Made by a program: the position numbers and the translations under genes
The notes under the pieces: generated by a model
Databases searched by the model: none
Told to the model about the DNA's origin: nothing
Seen by the model: the letters and a program-made list of their open reading frames with translations, nothing else
Shown here: positions 17,284 to 30,665 of the stretch, in pieces
Layout of the letters: every line of letters begins with the position of its first letter
Position numbering within the stretch: position 1 is the stretch's first letter
Assembly: GCA_027886175.1 (NCBI GenBank)
Contig: JAJNNQ010000029.1
Span: forward strand, 5,016,501-5,080,500
Direction of reading: 5' to 3'
DNA: 64,000 bases
From: Phylloscopus collybita
Taxonomy: Eukaryota > Chordata > Aves > Passeriformes > Phylloscopidae

Positions 17284-19597
17284 TTAAGAAATGCAGATGT
17301 GATCTTGAAGTGCAATTAAATAATGGCAGTACAGTTTTCATTCTCCTGCCACATGTTATCCTGAACAAACACTTCTTGTTAGAGAATTCATGAATACTCA
17401 TGCTCTTCCTGTGACAAGTGTTTTCCAAACACAGAACAAATAAACTGATCTCATCCCAAAAACATACTAGTATGCAGCTGGTTTGTATCCTTGAGCATTT
17501 AACTCAAGCAACCCCTAGTATCCTGCTAGTATTTACCTTTCATGTTAGTTCTTTAAGATAAAACTCTGCTTGTTTAAAATACATGGTGGTGATGTTGGAT
17601 GCATTCTTTATGTACTGCTGATATTAGTCCCCGTGGTGTGCTATCTGCTAGGTAGATTTACATGGGAAGTATGTCTCTCAACCAGAATAACCTGAGACTT
17701 CAGCCAGAAACTTCTTTGAGATTCTGTAAATCTATTCACATGACTAAGATTAGGCATATGTGTAACTGGAGTACGAATACTAAAGTGATAAACATGGAGG
17801 AAAGCAGATGCACAAGGGAATTCTGGGGTGTCACTGGATCAAATAGGCTTAAATGTTGTATAATGAAATAATATTAATTTATCTGTCACACATAGGCAGT
17901 TTCTGATTTCACCTTACAAACTACATTTCATGAGGAAGAAAACACTTTCATGGATAAAAAGAGAGCAAGTTCTGACACCAATTAAATGAGGAATAATTAT
18001 AAATTATAATAAACCACTAATTATTATAAATGATAATAAACCTCTATAGTCAAGAGGTAGTGGTTGCACTATACTAATGCAAAAAATATTTCTAAAACCA
18101 CAAGAGAGAGATGGCAAGTTACCAACATTCACAATTTATTCTTCACAGAAACTGCTGTCTGGGCTCTGTACCTCTGGATTTTAACAATATCTAGGTTTAA
18201 TACAACAGAAGATAAGACACAAAAGTAGTGGCAGTGTTTTAACTAAAGATGCCTATTTTTTGGCCATCTAGTCACTTTACTTTCTATCCTGAATTAATAT
18301 ATAGAGCATGGAACCAACCACACCCACCAAAACAGAAACAGAATAAGCTGATACTGCCCAATCGTTCTGCCAACAGACTGAGTTTTTAGCTGCAGTAGTC
18401 ATGGCTTGTTCTACCTTTTACTTCAACAGGGACAATTCTGTCCACCTTTCTAGTATTAAATGTATGCATGTGTGAAGACGAGCCTAGAAGGTGGCTGTTG
18501 GAAAAAACACATGCTTTACTTGTGATACCACAATCCTGGATCTTGAAAAATGAATAGCTACCATAATAAAATTCAGATGGGGAAACAAGGAGTTGGGCAG
18601 AATGGATTGCTGTCTTCCAAGTTCAGGGGTTTTTCCCTGTGGATTTCAGGCTCTGCGGATCCTAGAGGCAAAGGAAATCACTCATGCCTTAGGTGTCCCT
18701 TCCCTGAGGAATGTACTTATGGATCTTAATATGCTTTCAGGCTCAGAATCCTTTTTCCATGTGCTTTACCAATGATGCAACAAGAATATTTCCTCATCAA
18801 AGCTTCACTAGCCATGATATACTAGCATACACAGCTGTATCATGGGTATCAGATTTGCTTCCCACTATAGTCTATACACAGTCACATCTGAACTGAGTGA
18901 AGACTGGAATTGAAGCGTTTTCCAATACTTCCAGGCTCTAGGATGATGCTTTAACATGATACAGGCACCAAGCCACAGTCCAGTATGCTATATATACTGA
19001 AATCACTGGTAATAATTCTGTTGTCACTTGAGTTTCCTCTGGTGGTTTCATATAGGAAGTGATTTGACTGTAATTCTTTTCAACAACAGAATTAGAAAAA
19101 CAATTAATACAAACCCCATTTTTAAATAACAGCAGTCTAGAAAAAAACAACAGGGAGAAGCAGAGGCTGATCCTCTTTCCAGCAGGCTCTTTCCCTGGAA
19201 AGACAGTAAAAATGCTGACAACTCTGTCCTGTGAGGATGGCATATTGTATATTTGAGAAGATGCTTTTTATCTCACAGAAACAGCAAAATTATCATATGA
19301 CAGAGCAGTTGCCATGGCAATTCCACATTTTCTGTCAAACAGCAAAATGTAGAAAAGTCTAAAAGTCAGATGAAACTCAGGTGGGGTTTCTACCATGGGC
19401 TGACTGGAATTTTTGTCATCCACCATTGCAAAATCTCTTTTTCATTACTTCACGCAGTGCACAGAATAGACACAATGCATGAGAGAGAGCTGGCACAGTC
19501 AGGCAAGGAGGAGACTGGAAGGTAAAAAAAATAATAAGTATGTAGAATTTACATAGAAATGACATTGACTAACGCATTTAGCTTGTTCTCAGTGCAA

Positions 19598-19621
19598 GAA
19601 AAAAAAGAAAAAAAAAAAAAA
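19598..19621. repeat. Poly-A run
   Basis: Twenty-four bases of A with a single G, inside the 5.9-kb intron. Confidence 0.9.
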
Positions 19622-19975
19622 ACCCTAAGAGCACAAAGAGAGGAAAGACATATTAATTATTATTATCATTACTGACAAGTATGCCAAAGCTCTGCATAAA
19701 AGCACTTTCACCAGTCGACAGGAGGTTTTCCCAAGTAGAATCTGAGGTTCAATCATGTGTGCTTTCCAGCCACTCAGGCCCACAGCTAAAGAGGAGGGAC
19801 AAGCTTCCTTGGGAAACAGAGTGGCCCCTGACTCTTACAGGAGCTCCACATCTACCAAGTTCATCCTTGTAACAGCTGGACCACCAACCCACACTTACTC
19901 TCCCCCATAGAGTGCTTGTCCAGGTATCAGCCTGGTCTGTGGTCTGTGCTGCCCTGTGCTCTGCAGCGAGTGTGA

Positions 19976-20023
19976 ACTCTGACACCACTCTGTCTGACAC
20001 CACATGTGCCACTCTGACACCAC
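19976..20023 (+). repeat. Three copies of a 13-bp unit
   Basis: The unit actctgacaccac appears at 19976, 19991 (as tgtctgacaccac) and 20011 with short spacers. It is a degenerate minisatellite. Confidence 0.75.
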
Positions 20024-20224
20024 AGAGCTTCATGGGCAAGTCAGAGCAACAGCAGGAGGATGGGGCTGTCACCAATATCAGCAGGACTTGGTAGCCAAAT
20101 TCTCAAGACAGTTGCATGACTACTACTACTACTTTCTACTGTTTCAGCTTTCTCTTACAAAATAATTGCTACTACTTCCCATCAACATACAAGAGCTGAC
20201 AAGTATATCTCCTCAAGAAATGAA

Positions 20225-20300
20225 GTTTTGAGCCTTCTTCATTTTGAGAAGGCTCAAAACCTTCTCAAAACCTTCTGAAGGTTTTGAACCTTCTCAGAAC
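20225..20300. repeat. Interlocking inverted repeats
   Basis: Arms gttttgagccttct (20225-20238) and agaaggctcaaaac (20247-20260) are perfect inverted copies with an 8-base loop. Immediately after, tcaaaaccttc (20265-20275) and gaaggttttga (20277-20287) form a second perfect 11-bp pair around one base. The same word in both orientations recurs up to 20300. Confidence 0.9.
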
Positions 20301-21555
20301 TGAAGGTCTGATGAATTGGAAACCTTTAGTTTTCCTGTGCAGGTACCATGGAAATGCTCTTGATCTCACACACACAGCAGTCTGCTAGCTGAGCAAAACC
20401 TCCCAGGGGAGCCAGAGGCAGCTGCTAACCTGTGCCTTGTCAGCTTCACCTCCTGCTCTGGACAGGCTACACTAGTGTGAGAGTATGCCTGGGGATCCAG
20501 CCCTATGAGGAGACAGTATTGCGCAAGGCCTGAACAAACACAGCAAAATGGGCCCTTAAGTAAATAGTAACTTTTCCTTCTTCCACCTTCTGTTGTCTAA
20601 AACTGACTGCAGCAAATGGTGTCCTGATATGATGTGCTATGGGGGCAATGCTAGTACAATGTCCAGGTTTTGTCCTATGGAAAGTATTTCCAAACACTCT
20701 ATGTTGCCCCCAAAAGCCCACACTAAACAAAACCAATTTAAACAAATTGCCTTTCTCCTCTTCAAAGGAGCAAAAGCTCAAGCTTTTTTGATATTTTATG
20801 CTAGGCCTGATCTTTTTTATCTTCACAGGTCTTTCTGGGCCTCTTAGCTCCTAAATAATTTGCTGCAACAACGTTAGCATTTTTGATACCAGCTGGCTGA
20901 TAAGAAGAGAACATGTTGAGTTAGAAGGAGGGATGTTCAGGGCCAGGCATGAGCCATACAGTTTTCCAGCAACTGGCAGGCACAGGGAGCTGACAGAGAC
21001 CACAACCTGACCCCCACTGTGCAGGTGAGGCTGTGCCTCCCTGCTGCTGAAATCTCCCTGGCAACACCTTACTCTTCAGCATGTACCTGTTTCCACCAAA
21101 TGCTCTACAGTGATGGGTGTGTTCTGGTTTTGCCCATGGAGCTGAAGCTCTCTTAAGACCTTGCTGTGTTTCAGGATGAGCTGCTTGTTGCTGCTGGCAT
21201 CCCGGTCTGCTCCTCTACAACTAACACTGCCAAATCCTGTGCTTGGGGATGGGGTCCAGATGGTCCTGCACTGAAGTGCAGGATAGCTCTCTGCACTCCA
21301 GTGGAGGCTCCATCATTTGACCTCTGCTGTGACTGAGGGATGCATGTTATCTGCAATAACCACAGTGAAAGAGACAAGCACCAGGCAATTAACCCCTCAG
21401 TTCACCAAAAAATTTGCTCTGTGACAACAGAGAGAGTCACATCTTTAAGAGCCAATGACAGAAACATAAAATGGGCATAACTTGTTGCCAGAGGTAATTC
21501 TTCCCACAGATACCTGCAAGATTCTTCTTAAGGACACTATAAAGAGAGAATCTGG

Positions 21556-21793
21556 CCAAAACAAACAAACAAACAAAAAAACCCAAAACACAACACCCCA
21601 CCCACCAAAAACAAACAAAAAACCCACAACCACCCAAAAAACAAAAAACAAAACCCACCACCCACCCCCTAAAAAAAACCTAAAACAAAACAAAACAAAA
21701 CAAAAAAAACACACAAAAAAAAAAAAAAAAACACAAAAAAAAAAACAAACAAAAAAAAAACCAACAAAAAAAAACCCACCCAAAAAACCAAAA
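21556..21793. repeat. A/C-only low-complexity tract, 238 bp
   Basis: The plus strand consists of A and C with only two T bases and no G. It mixes aaac repeats, ccacccacc blocks and long A runs. The minus strand, which is transcribed into NTRK2 pre-mRNA sense, is correspondingly G/T only. Open frames of 104 and 122 codons here are compositional artefacts. Confidence 0.95.
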
Positions 21794-23023
21794 TAATATG
21801 GCAACTTGCCCAAAAAATGGATAGATTTGTCTATGGAGGTCTATGGAGACATATACCTTTACAGGTTGAATACTGTTCCATTTGATTTACACTGAGAATG
21901 AGCGGCAGAGAGAAAGTGCAGTGCAGCATTTAACAGCAAAAATGCTAGGCTCCATTTGGACAGGACTTTCAAAAGGAGCAAGTGAATGGAAATACTTTAT
22001 TTTGCTGTCAAGCAGTTCCCTAAAGTGATAAAGGCCATTTCCATTTGCCAAAATACAACAAAAATTTCATTCAGGTCTAGTTTTGTCATTTCCTATCTCT
22101 TGCTTTCTCCTGTCTATGCCTATATCTCTTCAGGGTCTAATTTTCTTCTCACCAGTCAACATGACTGAACTATTCCCAAGTATTGAAAAGCTTATAACCT
22201 TGACAAACCCAAAAATATACTATTTTTGATGGAGCATTCTACAAAACTATCCTCCTTTCATGTTCTTCCACTGTCAGATTCAAGACTCTATTTCTTGTTA
22301 CCAAATCCAAAAAGATGATCTACATGATTTCTTTTACTGTGTGGTTTCATCCAAAATGCACATATGGTTGCCTAATTGTCAGATAAAATTATTTTTTGGT
22401 CACTTGGCACAGCCCAAATTCTGGACATTTATTCCCCCTGCACTTAATGAGATATTTCAAATGTTGGATACCTTGTTTAGTTTTTTGGCAGAATACTACA
22501 GATGGAGATAAGAGATTGTTTTCAGGGAAAGTTTTCAAACTCTGAGAGTGCAGTTTCACCATTATTGTTTTCTAGCTACATCCACAGCTAAGGTCAACAG
22601 CTAGCCTCAGCTCTTGAATTTTGGAGGACAAAAAGGGCTTCGTGCAGAGAAACAGGCTTGGTGTCCAAGCTATATTAATGAAAACTACCCACAGACAATT
22701 TCAGTTACTGAATAAAAGAATGTCACAGTCCTGAAACAAAAGGTGTTCTTTGTCTAGCAATTATTAGCTAGTAACAGATTATTTTTAGACACATATATAT
22801 CACATGCATTTTTAATGACCTCAACATTATTTTTCACTAATTTTGTCCCCTCATGAAACAATTTGTTTCCTCCCCTTTCCTTATGAGATTCAGTCCTCAT
22901 TTTATAATCCACAGAAAGATCAAATACCAAATTCTCTTAACACTCCATTAGCCTTGTGAACTCTTCTACAGGTATCAGAACAGTTACACTAGATTATGAA
23001 ATAGGCAAACATTTATTTATTTA

Positions 23024-23239
<216 letters not shown>

Positions 23240-26007
23240 TCAGAAGGGAGCTGCAAGTCCAGGATGGGATGGAGCCCATGCTTACAGCTACATGGAGATA
23301 GGATTGCCTGTAAAGTAGGGAAGGAATTGAAGTGCCCACATGTCATTTTTTACCACTTTCTGCAAAAAGACTAATACATAAAAATACACTTTTATTTGGG
23401 GAACAGAGCATTTTCTGGATAAGAAGACATTGAATAAAGAGTCACCTGGGAACAGGCCTTCTATCATCATGTTAGGATGACTGCTGCCGAGGATACATAA
23501 GAGCCAATGCTACTTTATTAAAAACATTAAGACAGTGAATCAGGAAACAAACCAAGCCTTTCTTACGCCTTTTCTACTTTTGTACCTTTAACAATAGCAG
23601 ACCTTTCCTGTCTAAATCCAAGAAGTTATAAAATTAACCTAAACCAAGAAAACCAAATGTATCCTAAATGCAACTTAACACTCTGGTTTACTTACCACTT
23701 ATAAGTAAACCACTGCTTTCCTACATTGTGCTACACTATAGTTACAATAAGATAAGAAATTTTGTTCTCGCAAACGTGATTTACTGCATTGATCTGAAGT
23801 AAAAGAAACAAAAGATGGACAAAGGTTTTAGTCCACACAGTGGACAGAACTTTAGTTCAATTGCTGCCCAGAATCAATTGATTCAAACACTGAAGCCCTT
23901 GAACATTTTTTGACTTATTTTACATTCTCCTTTCAGCAAAAGCTTCCATTAAGATCTTTAATATTTAAAATACTGTACTAAATTTTGTAGACTACATTAT
24001 CAATTTACAATGTTCAAGCTAAATAAAGCAGTTCTAAGGGCGGTCCAGCTTCCAATAGGGTGGACAGCTTGTGTTGCTGAAACAGTACAATCCAGACAGC
24101 ATCTGCTGATGGTTTTGACCTCAGTGCACTTAGCTGTCTTTGCAAACACTGAAATTTAACCCTGCCTGGAAGAAGCCCATTTGCAACTTAAATTCTAAAC
24201 ACAGTGAATTAAATAACAGTGCACAGGCATCAGGCTGACTTCTGCAAGGGTGAAAATCTCACCTTGGCTGCTCAGCTGCAGGGTCCAGGACTGAATCCTG
24301 CCAATAATTTAGGGTCTAACCAGATGCAGACTGACACCTGCCTCCATACTTGGTAACATGCCTATTCCAAACCAGGTGATAACTTAGACAAAAAACACCT
24401 TGCCTCCATGACTAAAGGAGGAGTGCTGATGATAACATCAGTATGGAGAAAAGGCACAGCCTGTCCCTGTTCCAGTCACCACCATTTGGAGAAAAGTCTA
24501 CAAGAGAAGAAAATCTGTGCCCCATACCCTAAGCCTACAGCAACCTAACCTGAGTGTACTGCGTGTAAATACATTTCATATCCATGCATGGATGTGAGGG
24601 AAAGCTGGTGCTGGAGCAGGCTTGGAGAGTGAGCAATCCATCACGCATCTGCCGTCATGGGGTGGGCAGCACACCCGAGGAACAGACCTCCACCAGATCC
24701 AGCTGGCACCTGCTAGAAGGTCCCTGACCAGTGTGCAAGCAGGGCCCCCATACCCTGTGCATAGAGTGGGGAAGGCTGGATTATCCCCACAGCCCACCAG
24801 ACTCACCGAGCTTTGCTGCTTTCCCCACAGCTGGTGGCTGCAGGGGGGATACAGCCTTTTCCAGTGCCAAGTCTTCTAGGAGAGGCCACGCATCCCATTA
24901 GGTACACATAAGATGAGACTGCACGGTACCTACATTTCTTACTCTTGTCACACACTGGTCTAGCATAAAATTAAGTTTTGTCATGGTGATGCTTTATTTG
25001 GCTAGCTACCTTAGCAGGTCCCCTACAGTAAGTATGAATTTACTTCTTATTTTCATTTTCTCCTCATCACTGGCTTTGCAAGAAAAGCTCAAAATGCAGT
25101 TAAGCACAAGATAGGCCTGAACCAAAACACACCTTTTCCCCATGGACGCGAGTTAACCAGCATCACTGGCCTCTGCTAATAGTGGTCACAAGGCAGCAGA
25201 GCTGAAGGATTGCTGCCCTGGCATGCCACCTGAGCTTCAGGTGTGGCACATCTCATCACCCGAGCTTCAAAAATGCTTGATAACAAATAAGTGCTACCCC
25301 CTATCCCCTAAAAACTTGCCATCCAACCCTGCCTCTTGGGGAATTCTCTTTCCCTCTGCTTTACTAGTATTGCCAGGAAGATGCCTCTCTTCCTTTCCCA
25401 GAGGCGAAAGGCAGCAAAGGCAGTTTTTCATTTTTTTCTGCCCTACAGCTGCCAAAGTCTCCGTGATGAAGACAGGCTGAATTTTGTGTGGGTCCTCTCC
25501 CTTTTGAGCCCATTATACTGCTAATGTTGGGCCTAGCAGTACAAAGGAGATCTTGTGTGAAGCTCCTGAAGAACTTTACAAACAATAGAGTAAAAATAAA
25601 TAAGAAACATATTCAATACTTCTCTGTAGTACACTTAGAGCTGCTGTTAAACACTCTTATATAAACAAAGCATTTGAATAAACAATCCATCCCATAAACC
25701 AAACTGTAAAATTTGAAACACAGCAAGGTGCAGGAGAGGTCTGCACAGAATATATTTGCAACTTGTTATGCTCTATCCATTCCTGTTACCTTTTTAGAGG
25801 CACTGAGTTACTAAACAGATAAAAAATGACAGTAAGTATGACTAAATGGCATAGATTAAACATAAGAACAATGCAAGTAAATCAAACACATATGATGCGA
25901 CAGATATATGAGCCAAGGAAAAAAATCCATTTAGCACACTCAGGGTCCCAGCTGTAATGACACTGTCTTCAGTGGGAGGATATCCAGGAGATACACTGGA
26001 AAATCCA

Positions 26008-26108
26008 GGTCAAAATCTGCTTTTATTATCTGAATAAAGTAAATTATCTCTGTTGAAGTCCAAGAGATTATCCTGGATTTACACTGAAGAAACAAAGGAG
26101 AACTGGCC
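26008..26108. repeat. Palindromic dispersed element, copy 3
   Basis: About 101 bp begin ggtcaaaatctgc and end aaggagaactggcc, the two ends being diverged inverted copies. The centre reads tctgttgaagtccaagaga and the right half has cctggatttacactga. It is the most complete copy of the palindromic element in the window. No coding capacity; it is probably a MITE-like non-autonomous DNA transposon remnant, which is an inference. Confidence 0.55.
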
Positions 26109-28308
26109 AAAGTGGTGACATAAACAAAGAAGTCATCTCATAACAGTCTCACAAGAAAAGGCACACAATCAAATGATAGCTATGTATTTTCCTCCTTTTG
26201 ATTCTAAATGGCAATTGTACTTGACCTGCCATTTGTACTTTTAAGAGCATATAATCTCTGGTTTTAAATCTTAGCTGATCTCTGTAAAAATATATTCCAT
26301 TAAGCTAAAAGCCAAGTTGAGTTGAAACACTTCAGAAAGAAATGAAATATAAAATATGAAGCAAGACAAAACAAATTAAAGAAGTGTAAATGCTAAGAAG
26401 AGGCTATGTTAAAATAATACCCACACAACCACACCCTTAAAAGCAGGGGGCTCCCATGAATGAGTTCAGGGAACCAAAGGGCAACAGAAAGTACAACTAA
26501 GAAGTCTCTCTTCTCTTCTCATGGTCTCAGAAGCACCTCAACAAAGAGGACCAAGAATTGGACCTTTAGGTATTTCACTCACTAGCAGACAGCATGTCAC
26601 ACTGGAAATGGTGCAATACATATTTCCAGGTATGGGACTGCACTCCCCAGGTAACCTACCTTTGATGGTGAGGCTGAACAGAGAGGGTCACACCACATTC
26701 TGGAATGGGTTCCAGCAGAACAGGCAATTCAGAATCACCTCACCACATTGAATTCCCTGAGCTGGACACGAATTAATCCAGCCAGCCACAGCAAGATATG
26801 CAGCAGTATAAACTATTAACATTTTTTTTTTCTGATAATAAAAAATGAAATGTGACAGAGTGAAAGTGTTTCTCCTCAGTCTCAAACAATAGGTCTTAAC
26901 ATTTTACCACCACATATGACCATTACACCATCTATTCTGACCTTCTAAACTATAGGAAAAATAATCTTCAGCTAAATGACTTGTATGTGGTAGAAGACTG
27001 TCTCCAGAAACTGTGCTACTCTTGATTTGAAAGTCTGAGCTATCCACTTATTTTCATGTGTAATCATTTAATTGCTAATAAAAATGCATGCCTTTTTCTT
27101 TGTCTCTTAATCATTAACTTGTATGGCTTGCATCTCCCTGCCTTGGTCTTTAGGGGAGTTTGACAATTTTACCAGCCTTTTCAGGTTTGGTATTAAACAC
27201 ATGCAATCAACACCCTTCTTGCCCTTCTTGGTAAGGCAAAGAGACAGAAGTTCCTCCCCCCAGGAAAGCATTTTCTCCAGTTCACCAGCCATTGTCTTTA
27301 CTTTTCTCTTGAAAATTTTTAAATATCCTTTTAAAAGAAGTTGTTTCCAGTTGATTTTTGCAACTGGAAGCCACTCTCCACAAGGTTGTGATAAAAGTAT
27401 AAAATCAGCTCCCTCTATCTCTTCACATCCATAGATTACACTAATCCTTTTAAGGCTGGATTTCCTAAGGAGCACAAAAATTAAATACTTATGTGGTATG
27501 CATGTGAGTGTCTCATCTTGAAGACCTCACCAAATTACAATATCACAAATGTTGTAGGTTTCAAATGTGTTCCCATCTACCTTGTGAGAAGAGTGAGGAG
27601 ATTTACGGAGAGACTGAAACAAAAACTCACTGATGGACAATAAACAGACAACAGCTGACAGGTATCACTGCTCACTGAACTACAAACACTCTAAGATCCT
27701 TTTGTGTTGCACGCCCACTTAAATAATCGGCTGAGTCTACTTCTAAGGATACTGTTCAAAATTTTGCTAGTGGTACACATGTGGGACAGTCCTGATGAAA
27801 TTTGTTGTGCTAGGACTCTGAGAAGAGAATGAGGACCTTCAAGATGCCAAGAAACCAGGCAAGGTGATATTATAAACATACCCACAGCCGCATAAGTAAA
27901 AAGCAGTCATAGAAAAGACTCAGCTTGTGATGCGACCCAAGGTCCCACAGAAAATCTTTTTGCAAATTTCTTCATTCCTTTTCCCACTATTTCTATTGCA
28001 ATTGTGGACTGAACTATTTCTAAGACCTTGCTAGAAAAAAACCAGATGTAAATGGCCAAGTGTTTCTTTAGATTGTGTACCAAATTTGTCCAGCACTTGC
28101 CACTCACAAAAAAAAGAAGTTTCTGCTGGAATCCTATAGCAGAAGGATACAAATTCACTACAAAGAGCACACAGTAAGTCTAGACTGTTTGCCATCAGAT
28201 TATGCAACAGCAGCATGTCTGCAGTTTCTACAAGCTAATGCCAGAATAGGAATTTTGGTTTATTGAGATATCTACTCTTTAACATGGCAATAAAAGCCAA
28301 CAACAACA

Positions 28309-28341
28309 CTTTTTTTTTTCCTTCTTTTTTTTTTTTTTTTT
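28309..28341. repeat. Polypyrimidine (T-rich) run
   Basis: Thirty-three bases of T with three internal C bases. Confidence 0.9.
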
Positions 28342-28557
28342 AACGTTTTGACCTGTCAGCCTTGCCTGGGTGTAGAAATAGGTCAGCTCAGTTGTGTCTT
28401 TCTGATAATTTGATGCATTTATCTTATACAACATTTATTACTTATTATTCTACATAATGTTTTGTGCATTATTGTTTAATTTTTACCATATAGCAGCAAC
28501 GATTGCTCATGTAAGGCTCACGCCCAGCTTTTGTAGGCACAAACAAACAATGTTTTC

Positions 28558-28663
28558 ATATATATACACATTTTTTACTTATATATGTGTGTGTATATAA
28601 AAATGTGCATGTATATATAGACACACACACACACAGACAGTATTATATATACACATATATAAT
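28558..28663. repeat. TA/TG/CA compound microsatellite
   Basis: About 105 bp alternate between ta, tg and ac dinucleotide blocks. It is a compound, interrupted microsatellite likely to be polymorphic. Confidence 0.9.
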
Positions 28664-28979
28664 AGTCCACAGCTGAGAATCAACTCACACCTCTTCAATA
28701 GAAGTAAAATAAGCTGACAGACAATCTCCTCTCAGTACCTCAGCTACTCTGCTCTAAATGAAATGTGCTGGTACAGGCTATAGAAAACTGAGTACGGAGG
28801 TTTCACAGAACAGCAAGGCCAGGAAGGCACTTGGGCTTTGTCACACTACCTGTGCAAGTCCAGCTTCTGAAGCACTTTGAATCATGTTTTGTGTCTTTGA
28901 AAGAAACCACTGTATAATTCAAGAGTTGTGTACCGGTTATCCCTTGGGTGGCCATCAGTGATTTGTCAGGTATCTCACA

Positions 28980-29036
28980 GGCATTAGATCCTAAATGGGC
29001 CTTAAGGAAGGAATGGCCCACTTAGGATCTAATGCC
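28980..29036. repeat. 22-bp hairpin with 13-base loop
   Basis: The left arm 28980-29001 starts ggcattagatcctaa and the right arm 29015-29036 ends ttaggatctaatgcc. They are inverted copies with 21 of 22 matches around ttaaggaaggaat. No coding context. Confidence 0.93.
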
Positions 29037-30619
29037 AGGTTGAACAGGAGTGATCTTCCTGAAAGAACTGGAGGCATTTATGAAAGGCAAACAAGTGATT
29101 GCCACAGGAATGGCATAATTCCCAGGCACTTACTTCCTTCTTGTCTGGAGCAACATCTGGTAAATCAAATAAATGTGTGGCTGCTACAGCTTAACCTTTC
29201 AGTTGCTTTGTTTACAATTTAAATCCTCACAGGATATGTATTTAAACCCCAGAATTTTTATTTTCCTGGGTTAGAATTAGGCTTCCTTTTGTAACACAGT
29301 ACTGCAGAACCTTGGTGGGTACCCAGCTCTCCTCCACCTGCCCAGAGCAGCAGGGGCACCACAGATCTTGTCCACTTTAAAATCTGCTGTAGTTGGCATG
29401 GCTCTTCTCTGTGTGAAACACAAGTGTTCACTGTCTTTTTGGGTTAATATTTGACTCCTGGTGAGCCATTTTGCTTTACTCCTTTTTTCCAGTAATTTAT
29501 TTGGTTTAGTTGGCAAAAATCCCCTCAGCTTGGCTACAGATAGCCATGATGCCATATTTGATTAGATCCTTGTACTCAAATAAGCATTGCTTAAGAATAA
29601 ATTCTAACAAAAATTATATCATTGTCTTAAATGCATGAGTCTGATTAACTTAATTCATCCTTCATGGAAAAAAAAATAAAGTCAACAGTTTATCCATACA
29701 TGAACTTGCCTTTGCATATTAAAACTGAGGTGCACAAGACCTTCAAGCCCTAGCAACCTAAAACTGATATTTTATATGCTAAAACAATTGGGATATAACA
29801 GAATAGCTGAAAGCTAAATTTGGCTATTCTCAGAATAAGTAGCATGTATTAATCACCCTGCATTTCTCTTCCTATGATGCTTCCAGCCCACTAAAAGCTT
29901 TTCAGCACAGTATGGTAAATCAGCTTTAAGCAGAAAATGCGCTGGAATTTTGACAAAACACTGCCTTTGCAGATATGTATATACTTAATTTATAAAGGCC
30001 AATCTCAATGCACTTCTTCCAAAAGGTTAATCATCATGCAACTTAGAGGCTATTGTGAGTGGCTGTGCAAAACCTGTTAGTGTTATTTTACAGTGGCAAA
30101 TCTGGTCTTTCATATTTAAGTGCAGACAATGATCTCAATACAAACACCCTTCCTGTTCAGACCTGGAAATCCTTTCCCTTCACACTATGCTAATCTTTAG
30201 GAATTTTCTGTATTACAGAAATAGGAGTACTTGGCATAGGATGGGGGAATACCAAGTAGCATATCTCATGTAATAAATACTTTCAGAGGGGGAAGGGCTA
30301 ATAAACATATGTCTTCTAAATATTAACCCTTTTCTATCTCTGTTTTCAGAAATAGACACAGTCTGGAAAGCATCGCAGGGTGCCAGCCTGAGAAGTAGGA
30401 TCTGAAAGAAACTACCTCCAGGGATGAGCCATATTCAAGCTTAGAGTAAATGGGTATAAAGGTGAAATTCAAAGGAGATTGCACTGGTTCTGATCTACAT
30501 TTCTCTGCTTTGCTTCTTCTCTTCTCATTTTAAAAGGAAAAGGAAATAATTTTGTAGTTCTGTGTTGTGATAATGAGTGATGTAGGGTTCCCAGAAAGGT
30601 GCAAAGGAGTGCTCTTTAT

Positions 30620-30665
30620 TGTTACCAACAGGTATGCTTTTGTAAAGCCTTACCTATTGGTAACA
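30620..30665. repeat. Near-perfect hairpin, about 20 pairs
   Basis: Arms tgttaccaacaggta (30620-30634) and tacctattggtaaca (30651-30665) pair with one mismatch. The inner gcttt and aaagc extend the stem after a small bulge, leaving a three-base loop tgt. Confidence 0.9.

Noticed and set aside
21265..21282. Short palindrome cctgcactgaagtgcagg
   Set aside because: Eight-base arms are near chance expectation in a window this long; not listed as a separate finding.
21482..21796. Lysine/threonine-rich open frame and its Gly/Phe/Cys-rich opposite-strand frame
   Set aside because: Both are produced by the A/C-only tract, which lacks stop codons because of its composition.
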